DNA of 64,000 nucleotides. Source: Rhizomys pruinosus. Its lineage: Eukaryota; Chordata; Mammalia; Rodentia; Spalacidae. The DNA lies in contig VZQC01006589.1 of NCBI GenBank assembly GCA_009823505.1, positions 5,747,440 to 5,811,439 on the forward strand, in the 5' to 3' direction. The translations under genes and the position numbers were made by a program. This document shows positions 55,166-64,000 of the stretch, in pieces. The number at the start of each line of letters is the position of its first letter. Position 1 is the stretch's first letter. The notes beneath the pieces are model-generated. The model saw only the letters and a program-made list of their open reading frames with translations, was not told where the DNA came from and did no database searches.

Positions 55166-56489
55166 ATAACTATTTGTATTTTAAAGCTTTTCAAGTTGAG
55201 ACCAGAAATGTTCAATAGATAATTGTAAACATGCTGCTATAACTGGAAAGTTGGCTATTAAATGCCAGTAGTTCCAAAATTAATAGCAGCATTGTTAATG
55301 AGACAAACCTTAAAATCTTACTGTCCTAAGGCCATCTTAACATTGTCTTGGAGGGACTCAGTTAAGAATGGATTTTGTAAAAGCTGAAAAATAATTTTAG
55401 GTACTTGTTTGAGATTAGGTAAGAATTCGACAGTATTTCTTTGCCTTTTTGGTAAAATGATAATGCATAGTTTCTAAAGCAATATAATAAGTAGAAAAAT
55501 AACCAATTTATTATGAGACCTAATCTAAGTGTACCTTTTAGCTCCTACTTTGGGCTAATATTTTGTATTATGAAATTTACATTGTAACTTGTGACTTTCA
55601 ATCCAACTTATCTTAAACAATATGGCTACGTGGTTGTTGATTGCTTTCTTCTACCTTCAAATAACATTGCTGGACTAAATATACCAAAATCTTAATCAAA
55701 TACTTTGAAGTTGCTTACAGTCATAAATCAGTATATTCAATATTTCTATATCAAAAAGCCTTATGAGAGGTTTTATTTAAAAAATCATACATCTTAAGAT
55801 TAGAATTATTTAGGTTGAAGCATATGACATAGCCATTTTTGATCAAATGTTGCAATTTTACATACTGTACCTCAGTTGGATTTGAGAGCTTTTTGCAGTT
55901 TTTTTAAATAATATGGTACAACAAAAATCCTACTAGAAGCTAAAGCATTTCATCCATGGCCCGCTTGCCAGGCACTGTCCATATATGGCAGGCCTGAGAT
56001 TCATACATGTGACATTTCTTCTGGTGCATTTTGCTCATAAATGTGCCTTGATGCCCTGACAACTTTCTAAATGCAATATCTTATAAAAAAACAAGTGTTG
56101 TATTTGGGACAAAATCAGCTATTGATTCATTCAATATGTTTTACTTGGAGAGGCTTAGATTGACTAGTTTTATTGCTTCAGTTTCTAATTAATAAGTTAT
56201 TATTTCACAATAGTGTGAGATTACCATGTCCCTCCACAGAGGTCCAATGGCCCCTCAGGACACTTACTTTGGAAGAGCTAATCTTTGCTATAGATTCACT
56301 GTCTTTGAAGTAAGATTCATTATGGCCTGACACATTAAATAGTTTATTAATTGACCAATGATGTACACATATGTATGACTCATTTAAGACTCATTCATGG
56401 CACTACCTTCAGCACTGAAGTCCATAGTGTTCAATTCCCTAAGGCATTAAAACACTAATAGATCAAACTGAAACCACATATTTTCATTT
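55166..56489. other. Unique AT-rich sequence
   Basis: No repeat or exon recognised. It lies directly upstream of the zinc-finger remnant and could in principle hold decayed parts of that gene, but none is readable. Confidence 0.45.
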
Positions 56490-56960
56490 TCTTAATGATG
56501 GGATGTGTTTCTTAATGAATTATGCCATATTAATGCTAAATTTCCTCACTTTGCACATAACAATTGTTTATGTAATAAATATGAGGTCTTGGATAAATCA
56601 ATGTTCAGAGCATATTTCCTACCAGCCTATCAATAGTCAAGGGAATTCTTATAAAATTAACGAATGTGATAAAACACTCAAAGAAGCCTACAGATAATCA
56701 GAGTATAAAACAAGCACTACTGCAGAAAATGTTCTAAAACCAAGTATGGTAAGCACAGAAATAATTTGAGTGAATCATCAAATCTTAATAGACATAATAG
56801 ACAGCAAACCAGAGAAACTTGGAAACCCAAATAATGAGATCTGTCTTTAAACTTTGTTCCAACATTACTCAACATCAGAGATTCCATAGTAGAATTAATC
56901 ATCACAAATGTAAACAATGTCATAAATCTCTCCTCTACTCTTCTTTATTCACTTTATTCA
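56490..56960 (+). pseudogene. C2H2 zinc-finger (KRAB-ZNF type) remnant
   Basis: Two separate readings resemble the finger exon of a rodent KRAB zinc-finger gene. At about 56605-56697: HISYQPINSQGNSYKINECD followed by KTLKEAY, a degenerate linker plus finger start in which the first zinc-binding cysteine is replaced by isoleucine. At about 56861-56940: NITQHQRFHSRINHHKCKQC followed by HKS, that is, the H-x3-H end of one finger, a decayed linker (normally TGEKP-like) and the CxxC of the next. The stretch between them holds stops. It ends at an AT-rich repeat. The family binds DNA in the nucleus, usually as a repressor; this copy could not. No KRAB box is visible. An exon fragment or processed copy cannot be told apart here. 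Confidence 0.6.
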
Positions 56961-57003
56961 TTATATATATATATAGATATAGTATATTATATATATATAT
57001 ATT
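56960..57003. repeat. (TA)n-rich tract
   Basis: Interrupted TA repeat separating the zinc-finger remnant from the next L1 fragment. Confidence 0.9.
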
Positions 57004-57014
57004 ATTATAGGGAA

Positions 57015-57305
57015 TTTGTTGTGCAGGTTCATTACAATAGCTAGGGACCCTTGTTGGAGAGGGGGGCCGGGTGGGAAAAAGAGTTGAAAGACCAAGCCTG
57101 GGCATGACCAATAAGAAAATGGTCTTCAGGCTCTCTGGATATTTGCTATATGTATTACAGAAATGGTAACAGAATACGCAAGACCCATGCAAACTCAACC
57201 AGATAAAAACCAGCATAGAACTGGGGAAATGGGCAGGAAGCCCCAATCTTAGTCAAGGTACTATTGGCAGTTGATCCCTAGTAAGTGAGGGAGAGAGCCA
57301 AACTG
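57015..57305 (+). mobile_element. L1 (Lx-like) 3' UTR, sense
   Basis: AACTCAACCAGATAAAAACC, CATAGAACTGGGGAAATGGG, CAAGGTACTATTGGCAGTTG: same class as 14583-15175. Ends abruptly against a T-rich tract. Confidence 0.55.
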
Positions 57306-57990
57306 CTTTTTTTTTTTTCAATTCTTTTATTTTTTTTTGGTGTATTTCCTTCTTGTTTACATTGCAATCACTTCCAAGCTATTATGCACCCCTCCCCTTT
57401 CTACAGCCCCTATATGCCATTTTGAAGATACTTTTAAAAATTTTTAAATTAATTTTATTTTTTTTTTGTATGTGTTGAATGTACTGTACTGCTGCAGCAA
57501 GTTTTGTGCACCCGTGCCGTGTCATGCCACGGAGGTCAGAAGAGGGTGTCGGATCCCTTGGAACGGGAGTTCTCCTGAAACTGGAGTTTCTGACGGTTCT
57601 CGGCCGCCATGTGGTGCTGGGGGATCGAGCCCGGGTCCTCTGCAAGAGCGCGGCACTCTCTAACGCTAGGCCATATCTCCAGTCCTTTTACATATTCTTA
57701 AGCATAGCAAATCAAGTTTGTCTACCCAGATGTCTCTCACAAAAATTTTATAGCCCTTAACAGTCAAGGAGGAGACATAATCTGCCCCCCAACCACCTTC
57801 CTTCCCACCCTATCCACCTAGGACCCTCTCTGGAAGGCTGTGCTCAGCTTGCATTAATTCTTTTCGGTGTATCACCCATAGTTTTCTCCCACTTTTTAGG
57901 TAATTTTATCTCTCTCTTCACGATCCCCAAAGCTATTCTTTGCCTCTCCCAGAATAATTATATATATATATTTAATAGATAGATATATCA
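57306..57990 (-). mobile_element. L1 3' UTR-like sequence, antisense, with B2 inside
   Basis: Starts with a poly(T) tract (57308-57319), then CAATTCTTTTA and ACATTGCAATCACTTCC; after the B2 it continues with CAAGTTTGTCTACCCAGATG. This is the arrangement of an antisense L1 3' end. Low certainty on family and right end. Confidence 0.4.
57440..57685 (-). mobile_element. B2 SINE
   Basis: Antisense B2 with CGGAGGTCAGAAGAGGGTGTC, the 17-bp duplication (ACGGGAGTTCTCC then TGAAACTGGAG), B-box complement GGGATCGAGCCC and head complement CATATCTCCAGTCC. Several small indels near 57470-57500. Confidence 0.93.
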
Positions 57991-58970
57991 CCATAATAAT
58001 AATATATTTTTTTTTTTTAATTCTCATTCTTCACCAGGTCACATGGAGGTAGCATCTAATCTACCATCTTGCCCAGAAGTATTATCTAAATTCTTGTGTA
58101 TTCTGTGCTAAACAAATGGATCTGATTTTTAGATAAGTGTCATTTTTTCTCTCCAAGAGACCATTGTTGCTACATCTGAGTCTAATGCCTGTCAATGATT
58201 AAAATTTGAAAAAAATAGAGTAGGATGCAGCTTTGGAACTTAAAAAACAAATGTCGTAATGATTTTAGGTTAAAAAAAGGATAAAATTGCCAGTGTTTTC
58301 AATAGTTGTTTTCAGCCAGTCTGAGAACAAATTATGCTTCCTCTTTCAATAGATAAAATGTTTATGAACGCCTTAACTAATATCACATAAATATTAACAG
58401 AATTAAGGTTGAATGTCATGAAACCTGGTTCTCATTAATAAATTGTTGTCAAATATTTACTGTGCTCCCATTGTTAATACCCTTTCTACACTATTGAAAA
58501 AAGATGGACCCAAAGTAGTTCTGTTTTTTAAAGTAGTTTATTTTGTGCCAGGTTCTTTTCTTTTTTTTTCAGTTCAGAAGTAGTTTAGGTTCAGACCTTT
58601 AGCCTGGATGGCCCACCTTGCAGCTTGGTTCTGCATGCGTACAGTGCAGGTGATGGCATCTACCTCACCTGCTATGACAAGCAAAGCTGTCATTTGTGAG
58701 TTTTTTGTAAAAGTCTATGGAGTGTTAACTTTACATGTGACTTGAGACTTCATAAGCAGCTAAAGCACGGGAAATTTACATGCTGACAAATAGGAAGTGG
58801 TTCCTAAGTAACTTACTTTGAATCTGCTATGCTTCCACCCTCACAGGATCGTTTTGAGTGCTTGTCCCCAGCCTGTAGAGTTATTTTGAAAGCTGTGGAA
58901 TGGGAGTAGGCCCTGGTTGGTGGAGATGGACCACCGTGGGGAGGGCATTTGGAGTTACCCAGCTGTGCTG
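57991..58970. other. No gene or clear repeat
   Basis: AT-rich unique sequence. Confidence 0.5.
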
Positions 58971-58974
58971 TCTG

Positions 58975-59153
58975 CATGCTAGTCCATGCCAGGGGAGCAG
59001 CTCACACCACTCGCACCTGCCGCCACGCCCTTTCCTGCCAGGATATTGCTACAGAGACTGAAATCTCTAAAACTGTGAGCCAAAAGCAACTTTTCCTCCC
59101 TAAATTTGTTTCTTCTGGGTACTTTATCACAGAAACGAGACAGGTACTAATAT
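58975..59153 (+). mobile_element. MaLR MT-type LTR, 3' part
   Basis: GCCGCCACGCCCTTTCCTGCC, AAAACTGTGAGCCAAAAGC, GGGTACTTTATCACAGAAAC and GGTACTAATA: the 3' end of an MT-type LTR. The 5' half is missing or unrecognisable. Confidence 0.65.
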
Positions 59154-59171
59154 AAGGATCATGAGGTCCAG

Positions 59172-59262
59172 TACCCTTATTATTCCAATTCTGTAGTCAG
59201 AGAAACTGAGACCCAGAGAGTGATAACAGGTGTCAAATGGCAGAAGCAAGATGTCAGATTTT
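59172..59262 (+). mobile_element. MIR SINE core
   Basis: AGAGAAACTGAGACCCAGAG, then GATAACAGGTGTCAAATGGC, corresponds to the conserved core of the mammalian-wide MIR element. Confidence 0.6.
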
Positions 59263-59284
59263 GGTGATCTGATACCAGCAGGTT

Positions 59285-59447
59285 AGTTAACACCCCTGAT
59301 GCACCTGAGTCACCTAAAAGGCTAGTTAAATGAATTGCTGGTCCCCAGCCTAGAGTTTCTGATTCAAAAAGTCATGGTAGGGCCTGAGCTTCCAAGTGGT
59401 GGTGGTGCTCCTGCTAGCTAAGGGACCACACTTTGAGGATTCCCCTG
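59285..59447 (+). mobile_element. MER5-type DNA transposon remnant
   Basis: CCTGAGTCACCTAAAAGGC, TAGAGTTTCTGATTCAAAAAG, TAGGGCCTGAGC and GGGACCACACTTTGAGGATTC are in the order of MER5A/B (hAT-Charlie non-autonomous). It directly follows the MIR. An ancient insertion shared across eutherians. Confidence 0.75.
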
Positions 59448-60027
59448 TGCTGCAGGGCTCTGGCTCCCCAGTGGCATGAATCAGGCCCTCTGTGGCCTGT
59501 GTGCCCAGGCTGTCAGATATTCATGTGTACTAGACGTTTCTGTGTCCTGTGGGCAAAGAAGAAAGCAGATAGGGAGGGTGAGAAGCCCTTTCCCTTCCAG
59601 GTGAGAGATGTTCCAGCCAGTTACCTGTGTTTTAAATCCTGCAGGTGCTAGAATCCTTGTGGCAGTGAGTGGCACCCGGGTCCTTCCCAGTGGCTAGGAG
59701 AAGAAGGCCACTTGTCTCAGGACACACAGAGAAGAGATTCATAGTGTACCTCCCCAGATCCCACCAGTCATGTGTCCCTGTAAGCTTCTCAGATGCCAAG
59801 CTTTCAGGAAATGGTCTATAAATGGAGAGATGAGGCATAGCTTTTGAAAATAGAGAGCACAGAACAAGAGGATATAAATTTAATGTAATGATTATGTTTT
59901 CGGAACAAAATTAAAATGTGACTTCTAGAAGAAAAGAAGCATTTCAGGAAAAAGGGGTTCAACCCAAACAGTCATCTCAGATGAGTGTCAAAGTACGATG
60001 GCAATGGATTTGCCTGAATTGTATCAG
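59448..60027. other. No supported gene
   Basis: Slightly GC-richer unique sequence. The 72-codon plus and 64- and 68-codon minus readings overlap each other and show no domain. Confidence 0.45.
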
Positions 60028-60336
60028 TGATGGTTAGGTTCCATCATCAACTGGACTGGGTTTGGAATGACTTAGGGCACATGACTCTCAGGAGGGCAGA
60101 GCCACTCGAGTGTGGGCAGCACCATCCACAGGCTAAATAAAAAGGGACAAAGGAGAAAGCAAGCCACAAGCCAGCATTCATCTAGATGCTTCCTGACTAT
60201 AGATACAATGTGATCAGTCACCTCACACTCCCACCACCATGTCTTCTACCATGGTGGACTGTGCCCAAGACAAACCCTTCCTTAAGTTGTTTTAGTCAGG
60301 TATTTTGTCAGAGCAAGGAGAAAGGTAACAAATACA
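60028..60336 (+). mobile_element. MaLR MTD-like LTR
   Basis: TGATGGTTAGGTTCCATC, CATCAACTGGACTGGG, GAGTGTGGGCAGCACCATCC, GGCTAAATAAAAAGGGAC, CATGGTGGACTGTGCCC and GTCAGAGCAAGGAGAAAGG, close to the MTD order. Near full length. Confidence 0.75.
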
Positions 60337-60572
60337 GTATTTGTGGAAAAGACCATGTTTTATCCACTAAGCTCCCTGCACATCTCTGTCAAAGATCCAT
60401 TGTGCAGTCCTACAATACAATGTTGAAAAGGAACAGGATGGAAGGACTCTAACTTTACAATCTCAGATTTTACTGTGTCTACAGCAGACAACACCGTGTG
60501 GTACAGCATATAGTTAGAAATACTGATCAATGGAATAGAATCTGATCCAAGATTTCATATTAAAAATTTTTT

Positions 60573-60720
60573 TTGGTCTTTTTGAGACAGGCTCTCCCTG
60601 TATTGCAAGCTGGCCTGGAACTCTTATGTAGATCAGGCTGGCCTTGAAGTCACAGAGATCCACCTGTCTCTGCCTCCCAAGTGCTGGGATCAGAGGCACA
60701 TGTGTGCCACCATCCCTGGC
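60573..60720 (-). mobile_element. B1 SINE
   Basis: Antisense B1 (GAGACAGGCTCTCCC to CACCATCCCTGGC). TSD CATATTAAAAATTTTTT (60556-60572) and CACATTAAAAATTTTTT (60721-60737), one mismatch. Confidence 0.94.
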
Positions 60721-60737
60721 CACATTAAAAATTTTTT

Positions 60738-60908
60738 ATGTGTGTGGATATTTTGTCTGCATATACGTAAGTGCACTCATGTATGTAATGCCAGCAGAGG
60801 CCAGAAGGGGGTGTCAGATCCTTTGGAATTGGAGTTATGGATAATTGTTAACTGCCATGTGGGTGCTGGGAATCAAACCCAGGCAAACTGCTAAGCCATA
60901 GGGATCTG
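60738..60908 (-). mobile_element. B2 SINE (older, truncated)
   Basis: ATGTGTGTGGATATTTTGTC, GCCAGCAGAGGCCAGAAGG, GGGTGCTGGGAATCAAACC, then a shortened head. The preceding B1 inserted at its T-rich tail end. Confidence 0.85.
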
Positions 60909-61485
60909 CCTGTGCCAGGTTATTTTCTAAGAATGTGAAACATTTCTCTCAAATAAAATTATAAGCATGTATAGGCATATATTCCTAAACTATTTATAAA
61001 CTTCCTTAAATGATATTCTATATTTGTTCTTTTTCAAGTTTGTTTTTGTACTTATTTTTCAACTATAATTCTTTATGGCTTAATTATTGTGAAGAGGTTT
61101 TTTATATAATTGTATAAAATATGTTCCTTTCTTTCCCAGTTGCTCAGAATTCAAGCTGCTCCAGTTTCTTCTGTACTAATATCTTCATGTGTATATCTCC
61201 CACATATGTAAATAATATAAAAGTTACCAGAAAGAAACTTATTTGGCTGTGGGAAAAAATGAATCTTCAACTTTATAAGCTAAGGATAAATTATTTTCCA
61301 CAGTTAATATACAAATTTCTACTCTAATCAACAGATACAAAAAGTAAAATAGCCTCTTATTATCAGACTTTTAAATGTTTTATTTATGAGACCATAAAAT
61401 GGTACTCCAAAGTGGTTTTATTGTACCTTTCTTGGTTCATTCTGAATTTGAATTGACTCTAGTACATTGTTAAAAATTTAGTTTC
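60909..61485. other. No gene or clear repeat
   Basis: AT-rich unique sequence. Confidence 0.5.
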
Positions 61486-61636
61486 AGAGCCGGGCGTGGT
61501 GGTGCACGCCTTTAATCCTAGCACTTGGGAGGCAGAGGCAGGTGGATCTTTGTGAGTTCAAGGCCAGCCTGGTCTACAGAGTGAGTTCCAGGACAGCTGG
61601 GGCTACAGGGAGACCCTGTCTAGAAAAGACAAAAAA
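61486..61636 (+). mobile_element. B1 SINE, near consensus
   Basis: GAGCCGGGCGTGGTGGTGCAC through GAGTTCAAGGCCAGCCTGG to GAGACCCTGTCTAG and an A tail. Flanks AAATTTAGTTTC and AAAATTAGTTTC form a near-perfect TSD. Confidence 0.96.
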
Positions 61637-61714
61637 AAAATTAGTTTCCTCTTCATGATTAATGCTGATTCTTTAGTCTTGATTCATTTCTTGTATTCCT
61701 TGATCATTACTTTT

Positions 61715-61942
61715 TTTTTTTTTTGTATGTGTATGAATGTATTGTCTGCATGCAGGTCTGTGCACCCGTGTCGTGCAATGCCGCGGAGGTCAGAAGAGGG
61801 TCTCAGATTCCCCTGGAACTGGAGTTCTCCTGGAATTGGAGTTACAGACGGTTCTTAGCCGCCATGTGGGTGCTGGGGATCGAACCTGGGTCCTCTGCAA
61901 GAGCGTCGGTGCTCTTAACCGCTAGGCTATCTCTCCAGCCCC
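61715..61942 (-). mobile_element. Young B2 SINE
   Basis: Near-consensus antisense B2 with the 17-bp duplication and B-box complement GGGGATCGAACC. Perfect 14-bp TSD TGATCATTACTTTT at 61701-61714 and 61943-61956. Confidence 0.97.
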
Positions 61943-61956
61943 TGATCATTACTTTT

Positions 61957-63285
61957 ATATAATATAAGTACTAATTCTGTAATTTGTGGATATGCATCTT
62001 TGCCCAGTTTAATGATTTATTTTTCATTTTTGTTTATGGTGGCCTGTCCTAACTTCAATTTTGAATGCATGAAGTTATCAATTACTCTCTTTTTGGTTTG
62101 TTTTTATGTCTCATTTAATAAATATGTTTTAACCTAGATCAGTTGATATGTAACTGTAAGCTACTGGTATATGACTGCTTAGATTACAGTAACTAGAGAT
62201 CTTTGTCTGAGAATCCCTATTAGCTTAGTGAATGGATAGTGAGTCTCCCTTGTCCTTCATGGTTGTGAGAAAAGCCACCTCCAACCCTGAAGTCATTTAT
62301 AATACTCATATTTGATATTTTTTTAAAAAAGAAACTTTTCTATGGAATATACATTTCATATTTGTAGCATGTCAAGTGTTCTGTGATACTCACAGATTAC
62401 TGTGCAAAAAAGGCAGTATATATTTGGTTTCATTCACTTGACTGTCAGGTAAACTCTACATAAAGAATTTTAGCTTTGTTGTTCATTGCTAAATGCAGCT
62501 TTCACCTCCTCTTGATCTTGTTTTACATATTCTGAGCAGTTTCCAACCAAACAGAAATAGTGACACTAAAGGCCCAAAATGAGCTAAGAAGTCCACAAGA
62601 AACTCAGCTTTTCTGAATTATGTGGCCAGAACCACTATGTCCTCCAGTGGAAGGTAGCATTAGGAAATAGTATAGTCTGTGGATGGTAAGCTCTCCCAGA
62701 TGAAACTGGCAGGGGGGATACTTTTTGTTCCTCCAACTGAAAGTCTGATCACTGAACATCCGGAGTACTCCCCTGAGGAGCACCTCACAGGCACTGTGCC
62801 TACCACCACTCAGAGACAAGTATGCCACAGTCATCACAGCCAGTATTTGAAGTCTTCCCCAAAACATGCCATTTGTCTCCTTAAAGAGGATACCCTGTCC
62901 CTCTGAAGGAGCTCCTTCAGATTAGGTAGCACTACTCTTCTGGAAAAAACTGGGTAATGTGGTGGGAGGATGTTTGCTTGGGAAATTCATTTTACCATAA
63001 ATTTAAATTGATTCAGCCTCTGCTTCAGAGTAGATGCTGTAGCTGTATCCTTCCAGTATGATGCTGTTGGTTACCATAGAATTAGTTCCTTTCAAGAAAA
63101 AGAGTCTTCAGAGTTGAAAACTTTGTCAAGTCCTTTTAATCAGTGTGAGTTCATCTGATAATGGAAGCTGATCTTATGGTTGCCAGCAACAGCCTTCTGC
63201 TGAACCTGACTCAAGTGTCTGAACATCTGAACCACGCCGAATCACCTGGGCCCAAGAGGCACTCCACCTACCTTCATCAAAGATG
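61957..63285. other. Unique sequence, no supported gene
   Basis: No repeat recognised. Opposing readings at 62604-62867 (minus) and 62679-62906 (plus) overlap and have no recognisable domain. Confidence 0.45.
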
Positions 63286-63350
63286 AAGTTGGCTGGGAAG
63301 ATGGCTCAGTAAACAAAGTGCTTGTCATGTAAAAAGAAAAAAAAAGATGT
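63286..63350 (+). mobile_element. SINE head fragment
   Basis: TTGGCTGGGAAGATGGCTCAG and AAGTGCTTGTCATGTAA followed by an A-rich run: the tRNA-like head of an ID- or B2-type SINE only. Confidence 0.55.
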
Positions 63351-63507
63351 TCCTCAGAATGAAGATGACTTCCAGTTGTGATAGCCACAAAGCTGTCCAT
63401 TTACTAGACAAGTCATCATCTGTCCAACTAGTGACCATTATTTTCCCAGCATGCTTGGGGCATCCAAACACATGACTTTCAACATGGGTTCCCATCCTTC
63501 ATCATAT

Positions 63508-63574
63508 GGCGGAGTTTTCACCATAGGGCAGAGTTTTCACCTTAAGTTGGAGTTTTCACCATAGGGCAGAGTTT
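63508..63574. repeat. 19-bp tandem repeat, about 3.5 units
   Basis: Units GGCGGAGTTTTCACCATAG, then GGCAGAGTTTTCACCTTAA, then GTTGGAGTTTTCACCATAG, then a partial GGCAGAGTTT. Confidence 0.93.
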
Positions 63575-63727
63575 AAAAATTCACAAAGCAGAAACACAGC
63601 GAAGAAAATTACGATGGGTTTCAATAGCCAGACGACCCACTTCAACAAGGAAACTCTGCCTTTTAGGGCACCATCTGATCAGAGTCATTTCTCTTGCCCA
63701 GGAGTTTGGGGCAACTGAAAGTCAACT

Positions 63728-63952
63728 CCATCAATAATTAACTGTGATTGCTCAGTTTATAAAGTCCTTGCTATGCAATCAGAACCCTAGCACCTACATA
63801 AAAAGCTCTGCCTGTTAACAAGCACTTTATAACCCAAGAGCTGGAAGAGCAAAGACAGGTGGATCCAGGGTTTTTGGTCAGCCAGCCTAGGAGAAATAGT
63901 GATTCCAGGTTCAATAAGAGACCCTGTCTCAATAAAAGAAATGAGGAAAAAG
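63728..63952 (+). mobile_element. B4-like SINE
   Basis: A tRNA-like head (GATTGCTCAGTTTATAAAG, GCTATGCAATCAGAACCC) followed by a B1-like part (GCAAAGACAGGTGGATCC, GTCAGCCAGCCTAGG, GAGACCCTGTCTCAATAAAAG). The ID-plus-B1 fusion layout fits B4/RSINE1. Confidence 0.65.
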
Positions 63953-64000
63953 CCATTGAGTAAAATATCCTGACATCAACCTCTTGCTTCTGTATGTTTT

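Noticed and set aside
62604..62906. Opposing readings of 87 and 75 codons
   Set aside because: They overlap on opposite strands, lack motifs, and show no splice or start context supporting either.

Overview
This window is gene-poor mammalian DNA from a muroid rodent. The evidence is the repeat content: many B1 and B2 SINEs, a few B4-like SINEs, rodent L1 3' ends, MaLR-type LTRs (MT/ORR1 style), and older mammalian repeats (MLT1, MER5, MIR, L1M). The youngest B2 copies carry a 17-bp internal duplication that I do not recall from the mouse or rat B2 consensus, so I infer a cricetid (vole, hamster or deer-mouse relative) rather than Mus or Rattus. There is no convincing functional protein-coding exon, tRNA, rRNA, CRISPR array or CpG-rich promoter in the 64 kb. 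The open reading frames longer than about 100 codons are pieces of L1 ORF2 or ORF1, or chance readings through B1, B2 or ERV sequence.

Layout. 0-5.8 kb: a decayed L1 ORF2, an LTR split by a B2, an L1 3' region and an exact 140-bp tandem duplication with a perfect palindrome in each copy. 5.8-19.5 kb: mostly unique AT-rich DNA with about ten B2/B1 insertions, most with clear target-site duplications (TSDs), and two weak LTR-like regions. 19.5-27 kb: an LTR with a 31-bp minisatellite, another L1 3' region, an LTR broken by an L1-tailed retroposon with an inverted 5' half, and an ERVK-type solo LTR. 27-39.4 kb: dominated by L1, including a 1.3-kb truncated copy with a B1 inside it and a 4.6-kb antisense copy that keeps recognisable endonuclease and reverse transcriptase motifs. 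39.4-47.5 kb: a TSD-bounded 751-bp retroposon, then an ancient L1M element cut apart by an ERV remnant and SINEs. 47.5-56.5 kb: mainly unique sequence with isolated SINE, LTR and L1 insertions and one insertion consisting only of poly(A). 56.5-64 kb: a broken C2H2 zinc-finger remnant, more L1/LTR/SINE copies, and an ancient MIR plus MER5 pair.

Nothing here works together as a pathway. What can be read is insertion history: old L1M, MLT1, MIR and MER5 first, then MaLR LTRs and L1 3' fragments, then B1, B2 and short L1 insertions with near-perfect TSDs. Family names are from memory of the consensus sequences, not from a database search, and boundaries without a TSD are good to about 10-50 bp.
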